DNA from: Desulfocapsaceae bacterium
Lineage (GTDB): Bacteria; Desulfobacterota; Desulfobulbia; Desulfobulbales; Desulfocapsaceae
Assembly (NCBI GenBank): GCA_031292275.1
Contig: JARLHL010000071.1
Coordinates: 43,908-107,907 of the forward strand
Direction of reading: 5' to 3'
DNA length: 64,000 nucleotides
Part shown: positions 26,694 to 36,506 of the stretch, one piece after another
Layout: each line of letters opens with the position of its first letter
Numbering within the stretch: the stretch's first letter is position 1
The notes under the pieces: model-generated
Databases searched by the model: none
Seen by the model: only the letters and a program-made list of their open reading frames with translations
What the model was told of the DNA's origin: nothing
Made by a program: the position numbers and the translations under genes

Positions 26694-28175
26694 ATGGCTG
26701 ATATCCGTATATTAATCATCGATGACGAAAAGGTGATCCGCGAGGGCGTCGAGCGTGCGCTGGCAGGGAGAGGCTACAACATCGACAAGGCGGAAAACGG
26801 AGAGTGCGGCATCCAGATAATCAAGGAAAAAGGCTTCGACATTGTCCTTCTGGACCTGATGATGCCAGGAATCGACGGTTTTACGGTCCTCAGCTGGATC
26901 AAGGAAAACGAGCCGCAGATCCAGGTGATTGTCATCACCGGTTTCGCCACCGTCTCCAAGGCCGTGACCGCCATGAAGCAGGGGGCATTCGATTTTGTCG
27001 GCAAACCATTTACCCCCGATTATATCCGGATCGTTATCGACAGGGCCATCGACAAGCTGACCCTCCAGGCGGAAACCGAAAAACTGAGGGAGGAGATGAG
27101 CCTGAGCCTGGAGGCCATCAATAAGGAACAGAGCAGACTGAAGACCGTCTTCAGTTGCATGGCCGAGGCCGTCCTGATCACTGACCGGCATGGGATCGTC
27201 GTGCATCACAACCCTGCCGCCATCAAGATCCTGGAAATCCAGACCGATCCGGTCATCGGCAAACCACTGTCCGCGTCCATCAGCGACGATGCGGCTGTCC
27301 AGATGGTGAGTGAAGCCATTACCGGGGCAATGGTGGTAACCCGTGAATTCTCACCGGGTTCCATTTCCCGAAAATTCCTGCGGGCCCATTGCGCGCCGGT
27401 CAGATCAGACACAGGCACAGTGCTGGGCTCGGTGACCGCCTTTGAGGATATCAGCACCCACAAGCAGATAGACAGGATGAAATCCGAGTTTGTCGCCATG
27501 GTGGCCCATGAGCTTAAGGCACCGCTGGCCTCCATTGAGCAGATGATCTACGCCCTGCAGACCGATTGTGAATACGAAGCCGCCCATTCCTGCAACAGGC
27601 TCCACAACAGGATCACGGTCCGGACCAGGGATCTTCTGCGGCTGATCGAGAACCTGCTCAATCTCTCCAAACTGGAAAGCGGGACGATCGTGTTCAACCT
27701 TGAGCCAATCAAAGGCCACGACATCATCCATGACATCGTTGAGATAGCCAGACCCCAGGCGGAGAGCAAAGACATCAGAATCCGCTACAGCCCATGCCGG
27801 GAAGACTGGTGGTTCAATGTCGATTATGATCATATCCGCACCGCCTTCATGAACATAATCTCCAATGCCGTCAAATATACCCCGGAAGGAGGATCACTGG
27901 AAATCAGCACCTCCGTTAACGGCGGCCTTGCCAATCTGACGGTCAAAGACTCGGGTATCGGCATCAGCACTGAGGACCTTCCCCACATCTTCGACCGTTT
28001 TTTCCGGGTCAAGGGCAAGGCCACCCGCCACATCACCGGTTCTGGCCTGGGACTGTCCCTGGTCAAGGAGGTGGTGGAGGCCCATAAAGGTTATATAGAT
28101 GTCCAGTCGGCCCCCGGCCTGGGTACAACCTTCACCCTGAGCTTTCCCGTTTCCGAGGTCAACCGGCCGGCCTGA
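26694..28175 (+). CDS. REC-PAS-histidine kinase
   Basis: 493 residues. N-terminal receiver (ILIIDDEKV, LLDLMMPG with phospho-Asp, ITGFAT, KPFTPD), a PAS domain (LKTVFSCMAEAVLITDRHG), HisKA (FVAMVAHELKAPLASIEQM) and HATPase (AFMNIISNAVKYTPEGG, DSGIGISTEDLPHIFDRFFR, GSGLGLSLVKEV). Cytosolic. With the receiver before it and the kinase in front of hdrC it forms a phosphorelay set attached to the MetVF-Hdr genes. What it senses is unknown. Confidence 0.85.
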   Translation: MADIRILIIDDEKVIREGVERALAGRGYNIDKAENGECGIQIIKEKGFDIVLLDLMMPGIDGFTVLSWIKENEPQIQVIVITGFATVSKAVTAMKQGAFDFVGKPFTPDYIRIVIDRAIDKLTLQAETEKLREEMSLSLEAINKEQSRLKTVFSCMAEAVLITDRHGIVVHHNPAAIKILEIQTDPVIGKPLSASISDDAAVQMVSEAITGAMVVTREFSPGSISRKFLRAHCAPVRSDTGTVLGSVTAFEDISTHKQIDRMKSEFVAMVAHELKAPLASIEQMIYALQTDCEYEAAHSCNRLHNRITVRTRDLLRLIENLLNLSKLESGTIVFNLEPIKGHDIIHDIVEIARPQAESKDIRIRYSPCREDWWFNVDYDHIRTAFMNIISNAVKYTPEGGSLEISTSVNGGLANLTVKDSGIGISTEDLPHIFDRFFRVKGKATRHITGSGLGLSLVKEVVEAHKGYIDVQSAPGLGTTFTLSFPVSEVNRPA

Positions 28176-28206
28176 TCATTGCATTGCCTCTTTCCGTTGT
28201 GATCCA

Positions 28207-28235
28207 TTGCCCGTTCCTGCAGACTGGAGTATAAT
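28207..28235 (+). promoter_or_regulatory. Probable promoter of the aconitase gene
   Basis: TTGCCC (28207-28212), 17 bases, then a perfect TATAAT (28230-28235), about 115 bp before the acnA start. Confidence 0.45.
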
Positions 28236-28350
28236 CAATCAGTATCGTCTGCAGATACCTGCAGGTCCTCACTTTTTTCATCCTTTGAGGTACTGCGAAG
28301 AGCGAAACGGCATCCCTACACAACAACCCATACCGGAAGAGTGACCAACC

Positions 28351-31095
28351 ATGGAGAGGAATGAATTCATCAGCCACATGCAGTCCGCTGGGAAGGGCTA
28401 TCATTATTACGATATTCAAGGACTTGAGAAAAAGGGCTTGTGCTCGGTCCGCAGACTCCCCTTCTCCGTCCGGATTCTGGTGGAAAATCTTCTCAGAAAA
28501 CTTGACCATGAAATGGTTAAGGAGGAGGATGTCAGGGCTATCGCCAACTGGCAGAAGTCCTATCAGACCCCGGTCGAAATCCCCTATCATCCCGCTCGCG
28601 TCCTGATGCAGGATTTCACCGGTATCCCGGCGGTGGTCGACCTCGCCGCCATGCGCGATGCCGTCAAAGCCCTGGGAGGCGATCCTGCCAGGATCAACCC
28701 GCTGGTGCCGGTGGAACTGGTCGTCGATCACTCCGTCCAGATTGATGCCTATGGCAGCCGGGACTGTCTGCACCAGAATGTAGCCAAGGAATACGAACGC
28801 AACAACGAACGGTATACCCTGCTCAAATGGGCGCAGAAAAGCTTTAACAACTTCATGGTCGTTCCGCCGAATTCCGGCATCTGCCACCAGGTCAACCTGG
28901 AATATCTTGGCCGGGTCGTCATTGCCGACCAGACACCGACTGGCCTTCTTGCCTATCCGGACACCCTGGTCGGGCTCGATTCCCATACCACGATGATCAA
29001 CGGCATCGGGGTCCTGGGTTGGGGCGTCGGCGGTATCGAGGCTGAAGCCGTCATGCTTGGTCAACCTTACTATATGTCCATCCCGGCTGTGGTCGGAGTC
29101 AGGTTGACGGGCAGCCTCCGCCCCGGGATCACGGCAACGGACCTGGTTCTGACCATCACCCAGATGCTGCGCAGGCATAAGGTCGTGGAAAAATTCGTCG
29201 AATATTTCGGCCCGGGACTGAAAAATCTCTCCATTCCCTATCGCGCCACCATATCGAACATGACACCGGAGTACGGAGCCACCGCCGGTTTCTTCCCGGT
29301 TGATGAAAAAACTCTGGAATATCTGCGGCTGACAAATCGCTCGGCCCAGGCCGTTTTGACAGAGGCCTACACCAAGGCCGCGGGACTGTTTTCTACAGGC
29401 GATACCGAGCCTGAATACAGCGAGGTCATTGACTTTGATCTGGCAACCGTCGAACCCTCGCTGGCCGGCCCTTCAAGACCGCAGGACCGCATCTCGCTCA
29501 CGGGAATGCGGGAGGCCTTTACCAACATTATGGGCTGCGCCTATGACCATGACACCGGCATCAAACATGCCTCCCTCTTCCACGAGGAATCCGGCTGTGA
29601 TCCCGTCAAGCCGCCGCAATGTGTACCGGCACAACCGAAACAGACAAAGCTAACCCTTGATGAGACGTCTGTGCCGCTTAGTGACGGCAGCGTTGTCATT
29701 GCCGCAATCACCTCGTGTACCAACACCTCGAACCCGCATGTACTTATCGGCGCCGGTCTGGTTGCCCGGCGGGCAGTGGAAAAAGGACTGCGCGTCCCTC
29801 CCCATGTCAAGACCTCGCTCGCCCCCGGCTCCAAGGTTGTTTTGGACTATCTGAACAATGCCGGATTGATGGACAGCCTGGAGGCCCTAGGGTTCCATCT
29901 TGCGGCCTTCGGCTGCACGACCTGTATCGGCAACAGCGGCCCCCTTCATCCCGAAATCGAACGGGCCATACAAGAGAACAACCTCAACGTGGCAGCAGTA
30001 TTGTCCGGAAACCGGAACTTCGAGGCTCGTATTCATCAGAGCATCAAGTCGAATTTCCTGGCATCACCGATGCTGGTGGTCGCCTTTGCCCTGGCGGGAC
30101 GTATTGATATCGACCTGACCACAGAGCCCCTGGGAACAGGATCAAACGGCGCCTCCGTCTATTTACGGGACCTCTGGCCGACGGATGCGGAAATCGACGA
30201 TCTGGTGCAAAGCAGTGTAAAGACTGAGGCCTTCTCCTATGAATACGGGAGGATATGCGATGGGGATGTCTTCTGGGACAGACTCCCGATCGCTGAAAGC
30301 ATTACTTATGACTGGAAGCCTGACTCTACCTATATTAAAAAGCCGCCCTACTTTGACACATTCGATCTCACCCTCAAACCCATACAGGACATCATCAATG
30401 CCCGGCCGTTCCTGCTGCTGGGGGACTCTGTGACCACCGATCACATCTCGCCGGCTGGATCCATCCCTGCGGCCTACCCGGCCGGGCAGTATCTCAGGTC
30501 CCTGGGGGTCCCGGCCGAGCAGTTCAACTCCTACGGTTCCCGCCGGGGCAACCATGAGGTCATGATGCGCGGGACATTCAGCAATATCCGGATTAAAAAC
30601 CATATGGCCGGCCTTAATGAAGGAGGATATACATTCAAGTATCCTGAAAAAAAGGAGATGTACAATTACGATTCGGCAATGGCCTATAAGCGGGACAACA
30701 TCCCTCTGATCGTGCTCGGCGGCAAGGAATACGGGACCGGTTCATCGAGGGATTGGGCGGCCAAAGGTACAAGTCTGCTGGGAATCAAGGCCGTTCTGGT
30801 TGAATCGTTTGAAAGGATACACAGGAATAATCTCGTCGGCATGGGCGTGCTGCCGCTAATCTTTTCGGCAGGCGAAAACGCAGACAGTCTTGGCTTCGAT
30901 GGATCAGAGACATTTCATATTGAAAATCTGGCAGATTTGCAGCCCCGCCAGCACATCCCCATCCGGGTGGTTAAAGCGGACGGGGCGGAGATGACCTTTA
31001 CGGCAGTCTGTCGGCTGGACACGGAGATCGAGATCGCCTATTTCAAGAATGGAGGCATCCTTCCCTATGTCTTGCGCCAGCTGATAAAATCCTGA
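28351..31095 (+). CDS. acnA: Aconitate hydratase A
   Basis: 914 residues, the size of AcnA/IRP-type aconitase. Seen: PYHPARVLMQDFTGIPAVVDLAAMRDA, VDHSVQID, GICHQVNLEYL, SHTTMINGIGVLGWGVGGIEAEA, the Fe-S cysteine ITSCTNTSNP, GCTTCIGNSGPL with the other two cluster cysteines, GDSVTTDHISPAG and KEYGTGSSRDWAAKG in the swivelling C-domain. Interconverts citrate and isocitrate. Stands alone with its own promoter. The TCA step fits an anaerobe with an oxidative or reductive TCA cycle. Confidence 0.95.
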   Translation: MERNEFISHMQSAGKGYHYYDIQGLEKKGLCSVRRLPFSVRILVENLLRKLDHEMVKEEDVRAIANWQKSYQTPVEIPYHPARVLMQDFTGIPAVVDLAAMRDAVKALGGDPARINPLVPVELVVDHSVQIDAYGSRDCLHQNVAKEYERNNERYTLLKWAQKSFNNFMVVPPNSGICHQVNLEYLGRVVIADQTPTGLLAYPDTLVGLDSHTTMINGIGVLGWGVGGIEAEAVMLGQPYYMSIPAVVGVRLTGSLRPGITATDLVLTITQMLRRHKVVEKFVEYFGPGLKNLSIPYRATISNMTPEYGATAGFFPVDEKTLEYLRLTNRSAQAVLTEAYTKAAGLFSTGDTEPEYSEVIDFDLATVEPSLAGPSRPQDRISLTGMREAFTNIMGCAYDHDTGIKHASLFHEESGCDPVKPPQCVPAQPKQTKLTLDETSVPLSDGSVVIAAITSCTNTSNPHVLIGAGLVARRAVEKGLRVPPHVKTSLAPGSKVVLDYLNNAGLMDSLEALGFHLAAFGCTTCIGNSGPLHPEIERAIQENNLNVAAVLSGNRNFEARIHQSIKSNFLASPMLVVAFALAGRIDIDLTTEPLGTGSNGASVYLRDLWPTDAEIDDLVQSSVKTEAFSYEYGRICDGDVFWDRLPIAESITYDWKPDSTYIKKPPYFDTFDLTLKPIQDIINARPFLLLGDSVTTDHISPAGSIPAAYPAGQYLRSLGVPAEQFNSYGSRRGNHEVMMRGTFSNIRIKNHMAGLNEGGYTFKYPEKKEMYNYDSAMAYKRDNIPLIVLGGKEYGTGSSRDWAAKGTSLLGIKAVLVESFERIHRNNLVGMGVLPLIFSAGENADSLGFDGSETFHIENLADLQPRQHIPIRVVKADGAEMTFTAVCRLDTEIEIAYFKNGGILPYVLRQLIKS

Positions 31096-31271
31096 AGACG
31101 CAATCACTTTTTTCGAGCCGAAGACCCGCACGACGATTACCGGGGCACCAGCAAGCCCCCACCACCTTCCTGGCCCGGTAATCTGCAGTATTCAACCAGT
31201 CTCCTGCCCCAGATCCGCGCCATTGCCGGAAAGAAGTCTCTCTCTTTTACTCCATTGACGCTCTGAAGGAA

Positions 31272-32090
31272 TCAGACACCGGATACATACACTCTGCACC
31301 GATAGATCTTCATATATATTATCCAGGGAATAGGGGGCTGAGTAGCAAACGGACGGAAAGTAGGCATAAGCTTCTTCGCCGCCATAATTTTTTCTGCTTC
31401 ACTACGTAAGGGACGTAATTCGCCTCTTGCCATGGCTTCTTCAGTCATTAAGAAGTAATACCTCCCAAGGAAAGTAATATGATCGAGTAAAGAGGTTCGA
31501 CCTTCTTTTTCGACGGCAAGGAGATCCTGCAACCGAGATTTCTGGTCTGGAATAAGGCCACGTCCAAGCATACTCCATAACCGCTCTTCAACTCGGACTC
31601 GCAATCGCAGGATGAACCGTTCCAGCATACTGCTTCCTGGCAGCAGGATTTATGAGACAATAACCATGCCGTGGCACGCTCAAAAAGCGTGCTTGGCCGA
31701 TCGACTCCTGCCCAGCATAGCGAAAACAACCAGCGGCTGAGAAGAAAACCGACCAGAGGCTCAATAATTTCCCAGTAACCATAGGACTCACGAATGTTTT
31801 CAATATGGTCCCAACGCCGTTCACTGTCTGAATAAGCCTGAAGTCGGTCAAGATTTTTAATGTGCAGTTGCCGGGATATCGATTGTACGACCGACGCTGG
31901 CACAGCCAGCGGATCATTCAGGAAGGTGCCAAGGTGGCGAACAGTGGTGAGTTGCAAAGCATATAACCCCTGCGGTTGTGATCGCCTCGACAGGTCCTGA
32001 TCTGGAGCAAATCATCATCGTTAAGATGGAATAACTGATGTAAATGGCGATGGATCATTAAAAGAATCGGGGAAGGCTCTGCTTAACAGC
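31272..32090 (-). pseudogene. Remnant of a Tn3-family transposase (N-terminal part, frameshifted)
   Basis: Three frames of the minus strand carry consecutive parts of a Tn3 TnpA N-terminal domain: LNDDDLLQIRTCRGDHNRRG (about 32000-32060), QLTTVRHLGTFLNDPLAVPASVVQSISRQLHI ... LFERATAWLLSHK (to about 31640), then SMLERFILRLRVRVEERLWSMLGRGLIPDQ (to about 31300). At least two frameshifts separate them and the catalytic DDE part is missing. No inverted terminal repeats were identified. Confidence 0.75.
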
Positions 32091-32174
32091 CCAACCCCAT
32101 CGGTTCAATCAAGTACTGCTTGATATTATTGGTCAGAAGTTTAAACCCATCACACCAGACAAGGACTTTTCACT

Positions 32175-32325
32175 ATGCAGACACAGACAGTAAAAGAAAA
32201 AATAGCGAAGGCTTGTCTTATCGCAGCCGGAAGACGCCACATACGACGAGATCCTGAAGGAATTGGCCTTTGCAAAAATGGATGATCGCGGATTGGAAGA
32301 TGGCAAAAACAAGATGGCCAAATGA
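32175..32325 (+). pseudogene. Frameshifted antitoxin gene
   Basis: Begins MQTQTVKEKIAKA and, after a shift near 32217, continues in another frame as PEDATYDEILKELAFAKMDDRGLEDGKNKMAK. That is the pattern of the small antitoxins paired with ParE/RelE toxins. The toxin start codon (32300) lies inside its end. Confidence 0.55.
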
Positions 32326-32512
32326 AGCCGAGCAATGGCTCAGAGAAATCTACCAATATATCGCCAAAGACAACCCTTCCGCTGCGGAAAAAGTCGTTTC
32401 CGGCATCTATGACAAGGCTCAGATTCTGAGCGATTTTCCCCAACTCGGCCATAAATACCGCGAAGAATAAGAAGGAGATATCCGTGTACTTCTCTATGGA
32501 CGGCACCGTGGC
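32300..32512 (+). pseudogene. ParE/RelE-type toxin broken by a stop codon
   Basis: MAKTRWPNEAEQWLREIYQYIAKDNPSAAEKVV ... FPQLGHKYREE, then an in-frame TAA, then EGDIRVLLYGRHR in the same frame, which is the expected toxin C-terminus. A single nonsense change would explain it. The remainder runs into unrelated sequence. Confidence 0.65.
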
Positions 32513-32524
32513 GACAACCTCAAT

Positions 32525-32716
32525 TTGAGTTCAACCTGGTTGTGCTCACGCAATGATTTGATTGCCAATGTTGGCGTACTTATAGCCGCTGGCGGTAGCT
32601 ACCTGCTCGCCTCCCGTTGGCCAGACATCGTCATCGGCGCTATCATAGCAAGCCTATTCCTAAACTCCGCCCTCGGTGTATTGCGGCAGTCATTCCGGGC
32701 ATTACAGGCGGCTTAA
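32525..32716 (+). pseudogene. C-terminal fragment of a cation diffusion facilitator
   Basis: CSRNDLIANVGVLIAAGGSY..WPDIVIGAIIASLFLNSALGVLRQS is the final membrane-helix pair of a CDF (CzcD/ZitB type) metal efflux protein. The rest is absent, and it is fused to toxin debris. Confidence 0.6.
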
Positions 32717-32805
32717 AGGGGTTAAGCCCTAAACCGCGGAATTCCCCCTTTTACGTAATTACAGTGCCTTACAACAGATCAAGGCTGGCCAGTATAGTAT
32801 TCAGG

Positions 32806-33489
32806 TCAATCGAGTTTTGTCGAAAACAACACATCGCCAGTCACTGCAAGAAAACCGCCAAGGGGGATTCTTTGGGGCCAGCACCTTTCCACTGTTCTGG
32901 CGAATGCGGGACCATTCGGTAGAACGATTGCAGTGCGTAATCGTAAGTTGTCAAGCGGAAGCTTCGAGAATACTGCCAAGAGCTCCTTACGGGTATGCCA
33001 GTGAGCACCCTTATATCCGCCAATTCCACCTGTGCGGCCCTTCATCAAATAGAGGAGGCTGTGACGGTTCAATAAGCCCAGCACGAACCGTCGACGTGTA
33101 ACCCGGATCAGTTCGCGCAGTGCAAGTTCCTGACGATCGACGAAACTGAGGGCTGTCACGGATACGGTGAAATCAAAGCTTCGATCGGGAAAGGGGAGTG
33201 ACTGTGCCAAACCGGCAACATACCGCTCTCCCTTAGCCGCGTGCGTGGCAGCATATATCAGCCAATCTTCATTCAGATCGAGACCCACTACTCGTCCCCG
33301 TATATCGCTGGCAAACATGCGCGTAAAATGTCCTGTCCCGCAACCAATGTCCAAGAGAGAAGAACCGGGTTCTGGTCGAAGGAGCGACTGGAGAAGAGCG
33401 TACTCGACGGTTCCGATCCACCGTCCTCGGGGCGAGTCATACCACGCTTGATAGGTTTCAGGTTTCATAACCATCACCCATTGTTCCAT
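32806..33489 (-). CDS. Class I SAM-dependent methyltransferase (UbiE-like)
   Basis: 227 residues. Motif I LLDIGCGTGHFTRMFA, GLDLNEDWL, and motif FDFTVSVTALSFVDRQELALRELIRV. Substrate unknown. ATG 33489 overlaps the stop of the upstream sterol-desaturase-family gene (ATGA), so the two are co-translated and may modify the same lipid. ATG 33468 (MKPETYQAWYDSPRGRW) is an equally good start. Confidence 0.8.
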   Translation of the reverse strand: MEQWVMVMKPETYQAWYDSPRGRWIGTVEYALLQSLLRPEPGSSLLDIGCGTGHFTRMFASDIRGRVVGLDLNEDWLIYAATHAAKGERYVAGLAQSLPFPDRSFDFTVSVTALSFVDRQELALRELIRVTRRRFVLGLLNRHSLLYLMKGRTGGIGGYKGAHWHTRKELLAVFSKLPLDNLRLRTAIVLPNGPAFARTVERCWPQRIPLGGFLAVTGDVLFSTKLD

Positions 33490-34304
33490 CAGTGCCGGTT
33501 AATGGGCACAACACCCGAATCGCCCACGAATGGCATAATCAAGAGTCGAATCAGAGAGAGTTTGCGCTGGTCTCGATATTGAGCCAGACCGATCAGCATC
33601 TCCGTGTGGCCATTGGCGGGTTGATCTTTATATGTGCCGAAGAGACGGTCCCACCACGGCAGATTAAAACCGAAGTTACTGTTGGTCTCCCGGATGATCA
33701 CCGAGTGATGAACACGATGCATGTCTGGAGTAACGGCCAACATCCGCAGTATCAGGTCGATCTTTTGAGGAATTTCTATATTGCTGTGGTTGAACATCGA
33801 GGTGGCGTTCAGAACTATTTCGAAGAGCAGTACAGCCAATGGCGGCGGGCCGATGGCAGCCACGGCAGCCAGCTTGACAAGCATGGATATAACGATTTCA
33901 AGGGGATGAAATCTCAAACCGGTGGTCAGATCAAAATCCAGATCCGCGTGATGCACCCTGTGCAGCCTCCAGAAGGCCGGAATCGCGTGGCTCAGGACAT
34001 GTTGCGTGTAAAGCACAAGATCCAGCATCACTATGCCGCTGATGATTTTCAGCCAAAAGGGAAGGGCCGAATGGTTGAGCAAGCCCCAATTATGCTCCGC
34101 CGCAAGCTGAGCCATACCCATGGGGAGAAGAGGGAAAACCAGCGCCACCGACAGAGGATTGAGGGCGACAAGAGTCAGATTGATAAACCACCGTTGAGCC
34201 TTGGGAACGGTTTTTTCCCTTCGGGGAGTAAGGGTCTCCATGATGGCCAGCACCATCAAAATACCGAGGAAGGTGCTGAAGCGAATGATTTTTTCCGCTT
34301 CCAT
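33489..34304 (-). CDS. Sterol desaturase / fatty-acid hydroxylase family membrane protein
   Basis: 271 residues with several membrane helices and the di-iron histidine motifs HVLSHAIP, HRVHHAD and HRVHHS. The family hydroxylates or desaturates lipids and usually needs O2, which is odd in an apparent anaerobe; some members have other functions such as ether-lipid cleavage. RBS AAGGAGAG before ATG 34304. Confidence 0.82.
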   Translation of the reverse strand: MEAEKIIRFSTFLGILMVLAIMETLTPRREKTVPKAQRWFINLTLVALNPLSVALVFPLLPMGMAQLAAEHNWGLLNHSALPFWLKIISGIVMLDLVLYTQHVLSHAIPAFWRLHRVHHADLDFDLTTGLRFHPLEIVISMLVKLAAVAAIGPPPLAVLLFEIVLNATSMFNHSNIEIPQKIDLILRMLAVTPDMHRVHHSVIIRETNSNFGFNLPWWDRLFGTYKDQPANGHTEMLIGLAQYRDQRKLSLIRLLIMPFVGDSGVVPINRH

Positions 34305-34467
34305 TCCAGAAAACTCTCCTTAATTCTCGATTTTGAACGGATATCACTTGAATAATTTCATCATCAGGAACCAACTGGTTACAGAATAACCGCCAGCCTA
34401 CAACCCGCGATGAACGGCCCGACCACTTCACAAGACTTCGGACATGTCACAAAAATGAAAGGATTGG

Positions 34468-35178
34468 TTAAAAACGTCCCTTGGAAAACCCAGCCCTTCG
34501 TGATGCCTTCAGCCGTTCAACGAACTTCGGAATAAAGAATGAAAAAGCAAAAAGCCCAAGAGACAAGAACACCTTCCAGGACAGCAGCCCCTCCCATTGA
34601 CCGCTCGACCAGACTTCTTTAAGTGTCCCGACAAAGAACGTGAAGATAAATGTGCCGACAATGATGCCTAAAGCCGTCCCGGAAAAATAATCCCTGAAAT
34701 GCACCCTCGTCAGCCCCATGCCAAAGTTCATCGGGGTGAACGGAAAGTAGACCAGACGCAGATAAAGGACCGTGGCAAATCCGTTTCGCTCGATGGCTTC
34801 ATCGTATTTCCTGAGTCGATCACCGATGAGTGAAGCGGCGAAGTCTCTCCCTAAGTAGCGCCCGATAAAAAACGAGAGGCTTGCACCGAGCATAGCCCCT
34901 ATCCAGACATAGATAAAGCCGAAGTAAGGGCCGAAGATCGCCGCGCCGATAGTTGTCAGGAGGGTCCCCGGCAGGAAAAGGCAGACACCAACGGCATATG
35001 TGCCGATGAAGGCCACAGGCGCCCAGGGTCCGGTAGTCGCAAGCAGCTGCCCCAGCCTTTCGGCGGTGAGATAATCCCGCAAAGGTGTGAAACGAGCGAC
35101 CACAACTGCCGTGACGAGAAAGAGAATAAAAAAGGCTGCCTTAACTATCGAGCCCTTGCTATGATTATTCGATTCCAT
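34468..35178 (-). CDS. TVP38/TMEM64 (DedA-like) membrane protein
   Basis: 236 residues, about six hydrophobic segments, with the VTT/SNARE-associated core: FLPGTLLTTIGAAIFGPYFGFIYVWIGAMLGASLSFFIGRYLGR and YLRLVYFPFTPMNFGMGLTRVHFRDYF. Start ATG 35178 (MESNNHSKG) is preferred because AGGGG lies 8 bases upstream. It overlaps the end of the Sec permease gene by 14 bp, so it belongs to the selenoprotein operon. E. coli relatives (YdjX/YdjZ) sit next to a rhodanese and have been linked to selenium/tellurium metabolism (memory). Confidence 0.82.
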   Translation of the reverse strand: MESNNHSKGSIVKAAFFILFLVTAVVVARFTPLRDYLTAERLGQLLATTGPWAPVAFIGTYAVGVCLFLPGTLLTTIGAAIFGPYFGFIYVWIGAMLGASLSFFIGRYLGRDFAASLIGDRLRKYDEAIERNGFATVLYLRLVYFPFTPMNFGMGLTRVHFRDYFSGTALGIIVGTFIFTFFVGTLKEVWSSGQWEGLLSWKVFLSLGLFAFSFFIPKFVERLKASRRAGFSKGRF

Positions 35179-36448
35179 AAACATATCCCCTGACTCCGGA
35201 ACCTTCATGATTTTTCATAGGCGACCTTCTCTTGAGGTACGGTATTCCATTTTGTAAAGAGATACCGATTGAACATGCACTTTTGACAGCATTGTGATTC
35301 ATGTTTCTCTCATGCTGGAGGAATTTAGAAAAAATCATGATAAAAACAATCGATGCCAAAACCGTACTCATGTAGTTCACGACTGCAAAGATCGAAGCGG
35401 AAAAATAAAGACCGTCAATATTTGCTCCCAAGACCTGGGAGCCGACAAACGCTCAAACCATGCTCCATTGAGGTGGAGCAAAATCACTTTTCTGAAAAGA
35501 ATGGATCAAATAATTACTAAGCAGATAAATGCAAAAGAACCCCCATATCACAGCAATGATGTAGGAGAATGCCAGTATTGAAAATTGCAATACCTTCGTG
35601 TCCAAAAGAAAGTGATTATGGAGATAGATGGCTAATCTGTAAAAACTGAATCCGTATAGGCATGAAATCGGTATTAAAATGAATTATGCCGGCAGTATAT
35701 TTTCAGTGGGCATCCTCTCTGCTTTAATGTGTATATAAAACAGGCACGTGAGTTTGGCGACCAGCAGGAAAATACCGAATATCAAAGTACACAAGGAAGC
35801 AACCGCCGCAATTGATGCGATGTTCGTACTGAGTGACATAACGGCAATTCCTGTTCCTACCAGGCTCACCAAACCAAATGCAAACACATCAAGAAGCCAG
35901 ACAAAACTCAGTTTCTCTAAGTCAATGGGTTGAATGAACCACGTTTTAAGAAATCCAAATTCAAGCCTGAAAATACTAAACCACAGAATTCCGAAGAATA
36001 TCACACCAGGTAACATCAGTACCTGAAGGTTCGACGATAAATACGGAATAAAAAATTGCACAGGAGCCATAATCACACATGCTGTCATGGAAAGGGAAGC
36101 GACAGGCACGAAAATCCCCACACCGAGCGTCGGAGGCCCGGACATGAACTTTAGATATTCGCCCTTATTGGCAATCCATGCTATGAACTGTTTCAGACAC
36201 ACTATCAGAGTCCCCAGGTTTATCAGCGTAAACACCAGCATGATAACGATCAAAGGCCAATAGAGCCCGAGCTGCTCCGCTGTCAGTACTGCCGACATGA
36301 CATCCAGTATGTTCACCATTCCTTTGCCATGAGGGATCACGTATTGGAGATAATTGAAGGCCATGAGCGCTATCCCTCCAGCGGCAAGAGGAATCTGAAA
36401 TTTCAATGGAGTAAATTGCATCTTGCTATCTTTGGTAATGTCCGGCAT
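35165..36448 (-). CDS. TDT/TehA-like permease with selenocysteine (TGA at 35453) and an internal TAA (35684)
   Basis: Translation from ATG 36448 (GGGAGG upstream) gives 254 residues with about six membrane helices, then TAA 35684-35686. The same frame continues without another stop except TGA 35453-35455 to 35165, adding a convincing four-helix half (FILIPISCLYGFSFYRL ... AVIWGFFCIYLL ... QWSMV-Sec-AFVGSQVLGANIDGLYF ... FAVVNYMSTVLASIVFI). A perfect SECIS-like hairpin with the loop GGTCT follows the TGA. Together the halves make a 10-helix, 427-codon protein like tellurite/dicarboxylate permeases; Sec is codon 332. The TAA is probably a recent nonsense change (one base from TTA, Leu) or a sequence error; two separate genes are the alternative, but no RBS or start is evident for the second. 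May match a family I recall as 'TsoY (seleno)protein'; unverified. Confidence 0.7.
35424..35442 (-). promoter_or_regulatory. SECIS-like hairpin of the permease
   Basis: On the minus strand GCTCCCAGGTCTTGGGAGC: a perfect 7-bp stem with loop GGTCT, the loop sequence of the E. coli fdhF SECIS. The loop starts 18 nt after the TGA. Confidence 0.8.
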
Positions 36449-36506
36449 TGGATGCCTCCCTGGCCTACTAATATAGTCCATGCTTGTTTTCCCTGGCAGA
36501 TCCGTA

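Noticed and set aside
32468..32470. Recoding of the toxin stop
   Set aside because: The codon is TAA, which is not used for Sec or pyrrolysine, and the paired antitoxin is also frameshifted, so decay explains it.
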